From: Macrotrachela quadricornifera | Lineage: Eukaryota > Rotifera > Eurotatoria > Philodinida > Philodinidae | DNA: 64,000 bases | Direction: 5' to 3' | Assembly (NCBI GenBank): GCA_022393335.1 | Contig: JAJEKB010020703.1 | Span: forward strand, 1-64,000 | In this document: piece by piece, positions 11,959-23,220 of the stretch | How positions within the stretch are numbered: the stretch's first letter is position 1 | Layout: each line of letters opens with the position of its first letter | Notes under the pieces: generated by a model | Seen by the model: only the letters and a program-made list of their open reading frames with translations | Database searches by the model: none | What the model was told of the DNA's origin: nothing | Made by a program: the position numbers and the translations under genes

Positions 11959-12316
11959 ATTTATACAAATCGCATCGATACAATTATTTATTTAATTTAC
12001 AAGTACATATCTTTCATTTTTCTATGACAAAAAATAAAAATGAGTGAAATATGAAAAGAATTAAATGTCATTTTTTCTATGGATACCTACTTTTATCAAA
12101 GATTAATACGTTCCGTTCGCTTAGTCATTAGATTCCTTGGATTATTTAAACTAAATGTTTTCGGGTGATTGTTTGGAAAACGTACCAGACTTTACGTCAA
12201 CTGGTTTCAAATAGAATGAAACTTTCTCCGTTTGTAGAACTTGTAAATATAAGCATAGGTGGAGATACAACTTACGGCATCCCAGCCAAAATTGGATTTC
12301 TGAAATTTCTCCATTT

Positions 12317-13961
12317 TAACCCTTCGACAATGTTGTGGGTTCTGAGTGGTCTCACTTGACAATTTTATATGCAATATGACATTACCATTTGATGTTTCTA
12401 ATCAATCCCATCCTTTAATCTCTAGTCTTGAGCAGCTGTATAATGTGCATATGAGAAATTATATAAAAGTCTAGGCAGGGGAAAATACAGACATGGGTCC
12501 AGTTGGACACCAAAACATCTACCGTGTTATAAATCGCAAAAAACCAGATTTTCACTGCTTTTAATTATAGAAAAGAAAGATAAATTTAAAGATATACAAA
12601 GAAAAGTGTAGTATTTCTATCGAGAATTTTATTCATGTGCATACCATTATATAAAGGGTGATCCATAAGTCTTGGGCCCTCTCATAAAAATTGTTCCTTC
12701 TCCCTTATAGTAGACCCAAAAATGTTTAAACTTTGGTATCTTATCATTTGTAAGTAGATGGATATCACCTTAAAGTTTCATGTCTCTATCCCTTACTATA
12801 AGGGAGATATATATGTTAACATTTTAGAAATCTTATTTTTCCGATGCCGTGAAACTCATAGTTGACGCGTAATACATGTAAATGGGTCGTTTTTGCATTT
12901 CCTATTCCACTATTTGATAAGAAAACAAAATATACCATTAGATGCAGCGTGAAAAGCTCTACAATCTAAACAATAAACCGTATTTTAATTATATACCTTT
13001 CGTTTTCAAAAAAAGCAAAATACTGTACGATTAATTTTTGACATTACAAAAAATTGATTATGCAAATTTTAGCTCCTTTTGAAAACAAAAGCTATATAAT
13101 TAACATATGCTTTATTGTATAGATTGTAGAGCTTTTCTCGCTGTACTTTGTGATATATTTTGTTCTTTTTTGCAATAAAATATATTATGTTACAAAAGGG
13201 TGGAAGAAAACGAATTTTTTGTTCGTGAAAAAAAACGATTTTTTACGACGGAGAAAATTGATTGCACAGAGTTTTAGTTTTCTGAAAGCGAAAGGTATAT
13301 AATTAAAATACGGTTTATTGTTTAGATTGTAGAGCTTTTCACGCTGCATCTAATGGTATATTTTGTTTTCTTATCAAATAGTGGAATAGGAAACGCAAAA
13401 ACGACCCATTTACATGTATTACGCGTCAACTATAAGTTTTACGTCATCGGAAAAATAAGATTTCTAAAATGTTAACCTATATATCTCTCTTGTAGTAAGG
13501 GATAGAGACATGAAACTTTGAGGTAATATCCATCTACTTACAAATGATAAGATACCAAAGTTTAAACATTTTTGGGTCTACTATAAGGGAGAACGAACAA
13601 TTTTTATGAGAGGGCCCAAGACTTATGGATCACCCTTTATCTAATGCTCTATGAAGTTGAAGTCGTTGAATGAACCATTTTTGAACCTATATTTGAATAT
13701 TTTGCAAAAACTCATTCAGGCAAGTTTTTTGCCATATTGTTTGTATTCAGATGATCTCCATAAAAACTGTTTCGGAGGTGATCATATGCACAATATATAA
13801 GGACATCTAGCATATCAGTGAATCGCTTAAATAAAACCTAAGTATCAATTTTCTCAAATTTCATATGTATGGGTCCACGCGGACCTTGGTACACCGATGA
13901 AGTTATAAAATGAGAACATCGTCGAAGGGTTAAGCGAGTTGTGTCGATGAGCGCTACTTGT
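12317..13961 (+). mobile_element. helentron-associated-like element, copy B, carrying a palindromic insertion
   Basis: 5' repeat CCCTTCGACAATG (12320-12332) pairs with the 3' repeat CATCGTCGAAGGG (13917-13929). The 3' side continues TTAAGCGAG...GTCGATGAGCGCTACTTGTG, the terminal signature shared with the other copies (end about 13961). The presence of this tail beyond only one of the two inverted repeats argues against a simple TTAA cut-and-paste element. The palindromic element at 12654-13637 is inserted within it. Confidence 0.5.
12654..13637. mobile_element. large palindromic element with triplicated core (copy 1), TA flanks
   Basis: Ends AAGGGTGATCCATAAGTC (12654 on) and its complement (to 13637), with TA on both sides. 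Arms of roughly 360 bp match closely. A ~50-bp core containing GATGCAGCGTGAAAAGCTCT sits in the left arm (12922-12978, reverse), in the right arm (13316-13371) and a third time as a diverged copy in the centre (13113-13165). The same three-copy arrangement is in the element at 49898-50753. No open reading frame of note. Confidence 0.75.
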
Positions 13962-14058
13962 GATTTATTATTCATGTTTCGAGTTTTTTTCTATTGTCTT
14001 CTTTTGCACGCCTATAAAATTCAATGCGAATATATTTGTAAACTGTATTTTTTTTCCT

Positions 14059-14103
14059 TCAGTCTAGGGCTGAGTGAATCGGGATGCGATGAACCTTACT
14101 TGT
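14059..14103 (+). mobile_element. isolated 3' end of a helentron-like element (copy C)
   Basis: TCAGTCTAGGG (3' inverted repeat), CTGAGTGAATC, a short ATCG...CGAT stem, then AACCTTACTTGT. Matches the 3' terminal plan of copy A. No matching 5' end found nearby, so probably a truncated remnant. Confidence 0.4.
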
Positions 14104-14314
14104 AACTACTATCTATTCAGAAAGTACCAACACGGCTTAGCAAAATATATTGAATGATTTTAAGATAAAACAAAACTTCTACGCTTTCTTTGACTTATCT
14201 TGTCTTTTTATACTAGTCGGATGTTGCTAGAACCAATTATATACATATATCTAAACGGTTGTATTTCCGGTATATATTTAAAAACTTTCAGCGCAATCCC
14301 TGCGGGATTAAAAA

Positions 14315-14663
14315 TGTGAAACACGATGAAACTGCGTGCATTGTAAACCAGATATCCAGAGTTTGTCCAAATAAGTGTCTATGATGATTTTTAGTCCTTT
14401 ATAGATTACAGTCTATGCTAGAATAGTAAGAGTTACTACAGTGTCTTGCGGTGAGGGTAAGAGTGATGCCAATCTCGCCCATTGGTCACAATCTGTGATA
14501 AAACATCATCAAATCTGTCGGTCACGGTCTGTGATGCTAATCTTGCCTGTTGATCATGGTCTGTGACAAAAGTCATCGAGTCTGTCGGTCACGGTCTGTG
14601 AGGGAGGGTTCCAAATTTCTACCCCTAAACACTTCAACAGTCTCATTCAGATCGTGTTTCACA
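14315..14663. mobile_element. 349-bp repeat bounded by TGTGAAACACGAT inverted ends (copy 2)
   Basis: Same ends as 4141-4840 (14315-14327 and 14651-14663), the same CACGGTCTGTGA minisatellite words and the same CCAAATTTCTACCCCTAAAC block before the right end. Homology also extends about 28 bp leftwards outside the inverted end. Shorter than copy 1 because it lacks the TTAATTAA tract. Confidence 0.55.
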
Positions 14664-15500
14664 AAACATTTATGTATTTTATAGAACTGAATCACAAAAA
14701 ACAAAAACTCTCTAGAAAGTCCTCAGAGACTTTAAGAGAGAGTCTTGACTACGAAAATGTTCGTCGAGAAGTATCTTGAGAAGTCTATCAGAAAAATCTC
14801 ATATTACTGGTGAGCAAAGAGCTCAAGTATTATCATCTCTGACATTCTTCACTCTGTAGTCACAATTCTGTTCATTCTTTGAAAACTCTTGGAAAGATTC
14901 TTCAGGATCCAGAACCTCAAGCATCCTGTCAAGTTTTATTCAGGATCCTGTTTCTATGATTTTTCAAAGGAAAACATGATCTTGTTCAGAATTTCTTCAA
15001 AAACCTATTCAAATATTTCTCTGAGTAGAGAATACATGATTCTATCAGGATTATTTATTCAAGATCCTCTCAAGATTATAAAAAGATATTTTGTCAAGAT
15101 TTTATGAGAATTTCGTCAGGAATAGGGTCAAATCTTCAAATTATAATTCTGTTAAGAATGATAATCATATCAGACAAGAATTTTGGCAAGAAAATAAGAA
15201 AATTCCTGAGGGGCACTGTTCAAGAACAGGAATTTCGACTGCTTATAAAAAGTAAAAGTATGATTAGGACCTTGATAAGAAAATACAAGGATCTGGTTAG
15301 GATCTTTTCAGATTTACATTGAGAAACTATTAAAAAATCAACCTTCCCGGATTCTGTCAGGAACCTACCGTATGAATAGAACGATTCGCTGAATTTTTTT
15401 CAACGTTCAGACGAGGATTTTTTTAAGACTTTGAAACCTATAAATCACAACAGAATTCCAATAGATCATTAGCGAATCTTTCGATAAAACTGTGGGTTTT
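14664..15500. repeat. degenerate short-repeat region (CAGGATCCTG / CAAGATT words)
   Basis: About 650 bp built from diverged 20-30-bp pieces ending in words such as TCAGGATCCTG, TCAAGATTTT and GAGAATTTCGTCAGGA. Similar words recur at 21945-22170. Open frames here are by-products of the repeat and are not called as genes. Confidence 0.45.
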
Positions 15501-15509
15501 GCGGGTTAA

Positions 15510-15752
15510 CCCTACTTTGGTCGAAAAGTAAAGCGTCGAAAGGTAAAAATGTCGAAAACAAAAAGACGAAAGCATAAAATGAAAGTGGGAAGTGGGGCAT
15601 ACAAGTGAGGGTGAGGATGTGGGAGATTTCTCTTTCTATTAAATTTCATTATCAACATTTCTACCTTTCGACACTTGTACTATTTTTGTTTTCGATGTTT
15701 TTATTTTCGATACTTTTATCTTTTGGTATTTTTCTTTTCAATCAAAGTAGGG
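15510..15752. mobile_element. 243-bp foldback MITE
   Basis: Ends CCCTACTTTG (15510-15519) and CAAAGTAGGG (15743-15752). The arms continue as GTCGAAAAG..GTCGAAAGGTAAAAATGTCG on the left and the matching CTACCTTTCGACAC / TTTTCGAT words on the right. No coding content. Confidence 0.6.
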
Positions 15753-16073
15753 TGAATCAAATTGCGTATAGTGTTCATTATGTTCGAAAAACATCCAACT
15801 AGATTTTTTAAATAAAATTAAAATAGAAATTTCTAAATGTATTTTTTAACGTCAATGAACTGAAAAAAATCCCAGAATATTTTTAAATGAATTGAGATTA
15901 AAAAAATTAAAATATTTTTTTAATTGAATTCAAATAAAATATTCTAAACAAATTTTTTAGAGCGGCATTAAAAAAACCAGTCTAAGTATATTTTTAAATG
16001 GGTCTAAAATCAAAAGAAACATCGAATATATTCATTTAAATCGAATTACAACTTAATAAGAAATAAAATTTTA

Positions 16074-17354
16074 CCGTCTGCATGAGGCACTAGGAGATTT
16101 TTTCGCCCGGTTCTTCTAGAAAACATAATTTCGGGACATCTGTTCTATTATAATGATTACCCATAGTTGTATTTTTTCATTTCTTTCCAATCACCCTCGC
16201 ATCATTTTCGATATGAATTTTCAACTCTTACGTGAACAATTTCGCACTATGATTTTATTTGATTGGAAAATTGGTCCAACATACAATGAAAGCTATGCCC
16301 GTTTGGTGCAAGCATAGGGGACTAAACACCTTGCAACCGCATAGTTCTCAATTGGTTTCATAAATTCCATCGAAATAATCTTAGTGTTGAAGATGCTGTC
16401 CATACAGGTCGCCCTTCAACATCTGTCAACGAATAAACAATTGATGCTGTTCGAGTAATAATTGAAAACGCTCCTCATTCAACATACGAACGAATAGAAT
16501 ATGCTCTGGAGACTAGTTCACCATCAATCAATTCAATCATTCATGATTATTTGAAGTTACACAAGGTCTGCGCCCAATGGGTGTCTCATCAGCTGACTGA
16601 TGACCAATACAAGGCTACGTGTTCAGTTATGTCGGCAATCACTGAAGAGATTTGAAAAAGGTCAATCTCGTCGTGTATTCGACATTATAACTGGTGATGA
16701 ATTATGGTTTCATAATTATGATCTGAAAACAAAAGAGCAATCCAGAGTTTGGGTGTCAAAAACTGATCCATGTCCAATCAAAGTTCATTGAAGCAAACGC
16801 TTAGGCAAACGAATGGAGGCTATTTTCTTCATGAAATCTGGTTTAATCGAGTTGATACCATTAGAACCTGGTAAGATGATAAACGCAAGCTGGTATATCA
16901 ATAGCTGTCTATCAGAAGTCTTCAAAATTGTATCAGCAAGAAGACAAAAGATCGGTCTTTGTGGTCTGATTCTTCATGATGATAATACCAGGTCACATCG
17001 AGCCTAGACTACTAACGAATTTTTGACCAAAAATCATGACGAATCATATCAAAATCTATCATATTCTCCAGTTTTATGTCCTGTGACTTTTTCTTATTTC
17101 CCAAACTGAAAAATCAACTATGTGGATTTCAATTCAATGAGGAAAACTCAATATTGAATGCCTTGAACTAAGCCATTGACGGTCTCACAAACAAAGATTT
17201 CAAAAACTGTTTCACGAACTGGTTTATTCGTATGTACAAGTGCATTGATGCATAGGGGAGAGGAGAATACTTTGAAAAAATACACTAGAACCAGGCTCTG
17301 AATATTTGTCTGAAGAGCGGGCAAAAAAAATTTCCTAGTGTCTCATGTAGAAGA
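16074..17354 (+). mobile_element. mariner transposon, 1281 bp, dead copy
   Basis: Ends with CATGAGRCACTAGGARATTTTTT-type inverted repeats (16074 on, and complement to 17354), TA on both sides (16072-16073, 17355-17356). The length of 1.28 kb is canonical for mariner. Contains one transposase pseudogene in the + orientation. Confidence 0.88.
16213..17288 (+). pseudogene. mariner transposase pseudogene
   Basis: Starts MNFQLLREQFRTMILFDWKI, the N-terminal HTH region of mariner, and ends with the YFEKIH-like tail before TAG at 17286-17288. Recognisable core: DIITGDELWFHNYD (first catalytic Asp), LILHDDNTRSHRA (second Asp), then YSPVLCPVTF where the family has the third catalytic position, apparently lost. 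Numerous in-frame stops (for example after ARLVQA and HRA) and several frame changes between 16300 and 17150. It cannot encode a working protein. GDELWF and HDDN blocks identify the family with confidence. Confidence 0.9.
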
Positions 17355-17730
17355 TATTTAGAATGACATTGCATCTTTAGAATTTTTTAAATATTTTTTA
17401 TTTCCATAAGTTGAAATAAACGTTTATATTTAGGTAAGAAATTAAAATATTGAATGTTGTAGTGACAAAGTATCAGAGATGGGTAAAATACTTGAAATAC
17501 TTGTACTCAAAAATCAGATATTCGAGATTTTAGATGAATTATATTTTTTAAAAACTAGTGTGATTTTATACTCTCTAAGGTTATACTGAACAGTGTATGA
17601 CTGTTCCTGTCGCTTTTATACATCCTTACATATGTATGATACAAACTTGAATGATGACGGTTGCCATGTCGTATTTTCTTTATTCTCTGTGTTCATTCTC
17701 TCACCTCTTTACACTAGTAATATTATATAA

Positions 17731-18075
17731 ATGAATTCAATTCTGATTGATCTGAAGAAAAATGATCTTTTACTTAATATTCGAGACAGAAAAAATTTAA
17801 AAGAATTTGTTTCTTTATTTGGATTATTTGATGAGACTACTCTATTAAAAGAAGGTGAATCTTATTCCACTATTAGCCTTATGATATCTACTGTTGTTTG
17901 TATTTTATTTCATCTCGAACGTGAACTTTCTTCTTCTACTTTAATTATTGCCTCTCTATGTAAAGTTCTTATTTCTTCAATTAAATCTAGATCTAGTGAT
18001 CTTCTTCGTCATTTTGAAATTTATGTTATTAGAGGACCGTTCTTTATTCTTTTCGAGAGGTTCGTTCTCACTTGA
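17731..18075 (+). pseudogene. hAT transposase fragment
   Basis: 114 residues containing KEFVSLFGLFDETTLLKEG and YSTISLMISTVVCILFHLE, the characteristic segment before the C-terminal part of hAT transposases (consensus of the type F-x-x-F-x-E-x-T-x-x-L, then Y-P-T-I-S). A stop codon directly precedes the Met, so this is not a natural start. The C-terminal dimerisation region is absent. Position 250 bp inside the left end of the hAT element fits. Confidence 0.55.
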
Positions 18076-18535
18076 ATGAATTAAGGGAAACAGTTTTGAT
18101 AAGGCAGAGAACAAAAAGAATCAAAGTATGTGAATGAAGAAAACGAAAACAGAGTAGAAAGTATGAGAGAATGCGAAAAACAAACAGAGAGAAAGCAGAT
18201 AGTGATAGCTGAAGCGATGTGGAAGCTATGTAATTAATATGCCTGTAACATACTTCCCTATCAAGCAGAAAATGTGTGCCCGCACACATTCGATTATATG
18301 AGCATATAAAAACAACAAAATATAAAGAAAAAAAAAGACAGAACAGTTTTTGAAACGAACGAAATAAAAATAAGCAGAAAAATGTTAAAGAACGATATTT
18401 CTATTTACGAAAAGAAAACCTCGATTGAATCACTCCAGGATGAGAATAATATCGAAATTTATGATTATATGAATAATCGCATTCTTTAATAATAATATTG
18501 AATGCAATGTGTTCGCATGGAAGTATAAGTAGAAA

Positions 18536-18916
18536 TTATAGAATTCGAAGGGCTCGATGAGCAGCCAAAACAGGAAAGCTGTATGAAGAAATTTGGATTG
18601 TATCGATCAAGTCTTTATTATAATGTTGCGTCTTACGTTGAGTCCAATGATAAACAGCGCGACCTGTGTGAAGAATTCGGGAGTGACGCGGATTATGTTT
18701 AGCAGAACATAAATATGGAGTAGCGTGTGGTGAAACAGTATTAATGAATAAATGAGTAGCTGTTAAACTATTCATAGTTTGAGTAACATTTGCAGAAACA
18801 TCTTCGACATCAGTGTTAACAGAATCATAAGTAATGAAAGATTCATCTTGGTGTTCTGATTGAGCACAATCATTTTGATGTTGAGTTTCCAGATCATAAT
18901 CTTTAATATTAACTAA
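18536..18916 (-). CDS. unassigned open frame, possibly an exon fragment
   Basis: An uninterrupted leftward frame of about 125 codons, without an ATG at its upstream edge, ends RALRIL-stop at 18536. The composition is balanced rather than AT-driven (HNPRHSRILHTGRAVYHW; FITYDSVNTDVEDVSANV), which suggests it was once coding. Upstream it runs into the foldback element at 18928, which may have cut it. No family recognised; it lies inside the hAT boundaries, so it may be captured host sequence or part of the transposon. Confidence 0.3.
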   Translation of the reverse strand, partial: LVNIKDYDLETQHQNDCAQSEHQDESFITYDSVNTDVEDVSANVTQTMNSLTATHLFINTVSPHATPYLCSAKHNPRHSRILHTGRAVYHWTQRKTQHYNKDLIDTIQISSYSFPVLAAHRALRIL

Positions 18917-18927
18917 CCAGTACTGGC

Positions 18928-20007
18928 CGAATTCCGTGAATTCTGAACTCGTGAGGAATACAAGGAATCCAAAACCACTTAAAAATTTATTATTATATAC
19001 TTAAGGAAAAGAGAAGAATCTAAAGAAAACAGGAGAATCCAAGGATGTCAAGAAATTCAAGGAATCCAAGGAGGTTAACGAAAACCGGGAAAGTTCAACA
19101 GGATCCTAGGAGAGGTGGAAAGCCGGATATGGGGTTCGCTGGATCCGAGCGGTTTGTAAGAGCTCCCAACGCATTCTTACGGATTCAATGGGGTTTTTAA
19201 GAGATTCCTACGGACATACAAGGATTCCAACGAATTGTTTAGAATCCCAACGGAATCTGGGAGAACCCGTCGAATTTCAACGGATTCCAACCGATTCTGA
19301 CGGATCCTGCAAGAGAACGTGAGGGTGAGGGTGTTTTACCGTTGTAGTGCGCGACGAAAGGTTTATTTCCAAGGTGAGGATGAAGGCATCCTTGTATTGA
19401 CACAGTATGTGTAATCACACAAAGACAAATGAAGTTAGTTGCGTCAGAAAGAAGATGTTTTTAAGTGTAAAGAAATGTATCAATTTAACGGTACCTCCAA
19501 AATGTTCCGGATCGTTCGCAGCGATTTCCGAATAGATACTAATATACGATTAAGATGCCTTGTATTTTTCGAATAGGCTAAGGAAAAACGCGCCACTGTA
19601 GAGTGAGAGTCAACTGTACAAAAGAAATGATTAAACAAATCTGACTCCACATACCATCCACATTACCACAGAAAGTTGTAGCATCGCTGCGATTAAAGGA
19701 AAGAGACCTAGTAATAAAACGAGAAGTATTTAGTCTTCCAGAAGACTTTTAGCTTATTCCTATTGAGACTAATGCGCAACGTCGTAGAACTCGTTAACTT
19801 CCTTGAATTCTTTGGATTCCTTGGAGTCCTTAACTTCCTTGACTTTCTTGACTTCTTTGGATTCCTTGGATTCCTTGGATTCCTTGAATTCTTTGTATTC
19901 TCCTGTTTTCTTTAGATTCTTCTCTTTTCCTTGAGTATATAATCATGAATTTTTAAGTGGTTTTGGATTCCTTGAATTTCTCAAGAGTTCAGAATTCACG
20001 GAATTCG
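18928..20007. mobile_element. foldback element made of GGAATCCAA-type short repeats
   Basis: Ends CGAATTCCGTGAATTCTG (18928) and complement (to 20007). Inverted arms of at least 150 bp match well through CCAAAACCACTTAAAAATT and GAAGAATCTAAAGAAAACAG. Between about 19040 and 19320 the sequence is a run of irregular 9-20-bp units on CAAGGAATC / CAACGGATTC; the right arm mirrors this as TTCCTTGGATTCCTTGGATT. Inserted in the hAT element. Confidence 0.65.
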
Positions 20008-20461
20008 CACAGATTTCAATTAGTTCTTTCATAACTGAGAAAAATTACACATAAAGCAACAAATCACTATGAGTCCAGCAGCACAAGGCAGAAGAAGTCG
20101 ATCAAGAAAAAAACGAAACTTATCGTAGTTGATGAATAATTGTCGAAACGGATCACGGCATCAAATATTACACGTTGATACTTTATCCTTAATTTCGTGC
20201 TTGTTCTTATACAAGTATTAACTTGAATGAATGAATACATCGAATGATAAAGAAGAATGTGAATGAAAACAAAAGCTCAGAATAACTAAGAGATATGTAA
20301 AGACGTGTACATCTAAACAAAGGCATAGATGTAATGCGTGGTATCACATCCCTGTAACAGATGTATCTTTCAATTCGTATTCTATGTCAGAACGTTTTTC
20401 GGACATGATCTTTTCTAATTTCTCCACGCCCTAATGGTCCTTTTAAATTTCTGTGGTTTAA

Positions 20462-21173
20462 GGCCCCTCCCCCTCTCAAAAAAAGTCAATTTTCGTCAAA
20501 AATTTTGAGATTGAGATTAATGCATGAGAAAATAACGCGTCTTCAGATCTTTCAGAAACTGCATTGCTTTTTCTTCAGCACCCTGTTTTTGGCCAAAATT
20601 TTCGATGACTTCCGTTGACGTCTCCCTGAAAACCATGCTTATTTTCAAAAAAACGAAAAATGTTTTTCGTTTTTTCTTGGTTTATGGTTTTTTTGACCTT
20701 TTGTCCAAGATTTCTCGGTCCAGCCTCTTTCAATATATTTTATTTTTTTTGTTTGAAAGAGCGCATCGAGATGCAGGGCACCACAGAGTCCTTTTTTTAA
20801 TTAAACTTTATTTTTTATTATATACACAGGCATTTATGTGACTAGACAATCATTTTTGGCGCATTTTTTGAGTCATTGAACTTGTGATCCCGTTTCTCTG
20901 CTAAAAAAGTAAGAATATAAAAAAACGGACTCTGTGGTGCCCCGCATCCTGACATGCTCTTTCTAATGAAAAAAAAAATAAACATATAGCATGAGGCTGG
21001 ACCGAGAAATCTTGAACAGAAAATGAGCTATTTTTGACCCTTGTGTGATCCATATCTCTGCCAAACGTCATAGTATCGAGCTGAAAATTTCACCACAACC
21101 TTCCTACTTCAGCTCCAAATGGCAGCACATTTGAACGTTCCTGGGCTGAAATCGATTTTCGAGTAGGGGGGCC
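20462..21173. mobile_element. palindromic MITE with TTAA flanks
   Basis: Begins AGGCCCCTCC after TTAA (20458-20461) and ends GGGGGGCCT before TTAA (21174-21177). Internal arms pair strongly over CAAGATTTCTCGGTCCAGCC (near 20707-20730) and CCACAGAGTCC, less well near the ends. The TTAA flanks suggest piggyBac-type mobilisation. Its 78-residue open frame (20605-20841) is an accident of the repeat. Confidence 0.6.
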
Positions 21174-21849
21174 TTAATAATCTTCATACTGATATTAAAG
21201 CGCGTGTGCTTCAGAAAATCCGTAGTACTTTTGTTTGCTCTTTTTAAATTGATTTTTTAATTATGAAAGAATATTGATACGGACTTATCAAACACAATTC
21301 AGTAAGCTAGTACTGATACTCTGCTGAAGAAAACTGATTCTTTCCAAAAACGAAAATGTCAATTTTCTTGTTTAAAATGATACACAAAGGATTTCGTATG
21401 ATGATCGAACAGAAGTTTTGCTTGCACTGGATGGCTTTTTATATGAAAAAATCGTAAAGAAGATTTAGTTTTTACGAAAGAACATCTATATCCACGTTGA
21501 TGTCAACTTGGATTGAAATATTTGTCAGCACCGGGAACAAGTGCTCCAATAATACGTGTTTTTTTTCTGTCTGATTTTGTTACACATTCGCAACGAGCAA
21601 AAATTAACTGGCAAAAACATTTGTTTACTTACTTAAAATATAATCGATTCTGCTATCATTTTTCTTCTTGAAAGTTGACAATAAAAGGTAGTTCAAAAAA
21701 CGTTTTGATTGTTAATTTTTTGACTACTCTGCTGTTAACATAAATGGGGCATATTTTTTTCTGCAATCATTAGCAAAACTTGTATTTGCGCCTTTATGTG
21801 TCTGTACTCGTACTCCAAAAAGACCGTACTTGTCCACCTCTGCATAGTA

Positions 21850-22500
21850 TAATATGACACATTCAGTTTGGATAAGCTGATTGGTATGTAAACTGAAGAT
21901 CTAGCCGATTGATACTCTATATGTTCATTTCTCTAATATTTCATTTTGAGATCCTGCTAAGAACCTAATGATATTCTGAAGAATCTTTGAGGAATTCCAA
22001 TCACATTCTAAAAGATGAGAACAAAAATCCTTTATTTTTCCAATTTTGAAATTCTGACAGGATTCGGGAATTTCCTGTCTATACACTTCTCTCAGAATTT
22101 AGTCGTTTCTTCAGGAAAAATAGCCCATCCTTGCAGGATCCTGACCATATCTTTCAAGAATCTTGGGCTGAAACATCAACGATTTTCCTTATGACTATCA
22201 CTTGAAACAGACAAAATGAATATTATTAATAATGAGAATGAAAGTAAGAGAGAAAACATTTTCAGAGTGAGCTCGCGTACTCGTTCGATAGAACACTGTT
22301 CAAAATTATATGAAATAAAACTTAAAGAAATATACTATCTTGTGGGTGAGATATAAATATTTTTTATCTGGATTTCAATAAAACAACAGATGTCGAAAGA
22401 AAAAAAGACCACTACAGAACAAGAAATCTGTATTTTTTCTATCACTATTTTAATATATGATATTTGACAATGTTCTATATATATATGTATTTTGAGGATT
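21850..22500. other. non-coding stretch with degenerate repeat words
   Basis: No gene seen. 21945-22170 contains GATCCTG, CAGGATTC and TCTTGGG words like those at 14880-15350. The remainder is AT-rich. Confidence 0.4.
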
Positions 22501-22507
22501 TTAAACT

Positions 22508-22997
22508 ACAAGTAGCGTGGATCGAGACGATCCACTAGGTCCCTTGACTGTAGATTCGGACTAATACCCTGCCGACAAGTACATTCCTTTTAGAGATTAA
22601 GATTCCGACTAAAGTGAAGCGAAAAGCTCTCGATAGCAGAGAGTACCGCCGATACATAGTAATTGAGGGCCTATGAGTACCCACAATATATAGTAATTGA
22701 AGACCCAAGGGTATCTCTAATATATAGTACTTGAGGACCTGTGGGTACTCCCAAAATATAGTAGTTGATGACCCAAGAGTATTCTAATATATACTACTTG
22801 AGGATCTAAGGGTACCTCCAATATATAGTAGTTGGGGATCTGCCCGTAATAGGCTACTTGAGCATGTGTGAATCCTAGCAAAAATGCATTCTGATTGGTC
22901 GAAAAAATTGGCCAGTGCGAGGTGCGGACAAACACACAAACACATAAACACACACACCATCAATTTTGGGATTGAGATCCTGACTACAGTCAAGGGA
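22508..22997 (-). mobile_element. helentron-associated-like element, copy D (reversed), complete
   Basis: The clearest complete short member. Read leftwards: 5' inverted repeat TCCCTTGACTGTAG (22997-22984), a TTTGTCCGCACCTC segment (near 22920-22935) shared with the 27-kb copy, five ~41-bp tandem repeats, the perfect 14-bp 3' repeat CTACAGTCAAGGGA (22553-22540), a perfect hairpin GTGGATCGTCTCGATCCAC (22535-22517, 8-bp stem), and the terminal GCTACTTGT (ending 22508). No open frame. Confidence 0.65.
22655..22845. repeat. ~41-bp tandem repeat, about five units
   Basis: Units of the form AATATATAGTAGTTGAGGAC followed by CCAAGGGTACTCCC, diverged by 10-25%. Lies in the middle of helentron-like copy D, the position such elements typically carry tandem repeats. 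Confidence 0.8.
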
Positions 22998-23220
22998 ATT
23001 TCTATCCAGAAAAAGCTTCTCTTCAATTTATATTTTCTGTACATTTGAGAAATCATTGATATAGACGTCCATAAAATATGTTATAATGAGATTTTTCTTT
23101 ACAGTAACTGAGACTTTTCTCTATTCTTCTCCATCACATCAAACAGAGCGAAAAACAATATTATAGAAGTTTTTCTTTTCTCACAATTCAAAGAAAATGA
23201 AAGATTCCTCTTAATGATGA

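Larger units (their letters stand above)
17474..21842 (+). mobile_element. old hAT-type transposon carrying nested insertions
   Basis: Left end CAGAGATGGGTAAAATACTT at 17474 and right end ...GTACTTGTCCACCTCTG at 21842 are hAT-like inverted ends with sub-terminal TACTTGTACT words. Flanking 8-mers CAAAGTAT (17466-17473) and CATAGTAT (21843-21850) match at 7 of 8 positions, an aged 8-bp duplication. The interior holds a hAT transposase fragment (17731-18075), a foldback element (18928-20007) and a TTAA-flanked palindromic element (20462-21173), both presumably inserted later. Confidence 0.7.

Noticed and set aside
12314..13933. Reading TTAACCCTTCGAC ... GTCGAAGGGTTAA as a piggyBac-type TTAA element
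   Set aside because: The right side continues into the same hairpin and GCGCTACTTGT tail seen beyond the 3' repeat of the helentron-like copies, while nothing equivalent lies left of the 5' repeat. The asymmetric plan fits the helentron-like family better.
14889..15322. Two overlapping 72-codon frames as a small gene pair
   Set aside because: The sequence is built of degenerate GGATCCTG/AAGATT repeats, which explains the open frames.
22655..22845. CRISPR-like array
   Set aside because: Units are contiguous diverged tandem repeats without unique spacers, in a eukaryotic context.
22717..23056. Open frames with repeated LRSSSxIY / CVCVF segments
   Set aside because: Products of the 41-bp tandem repeat and a GT-rich stretch.
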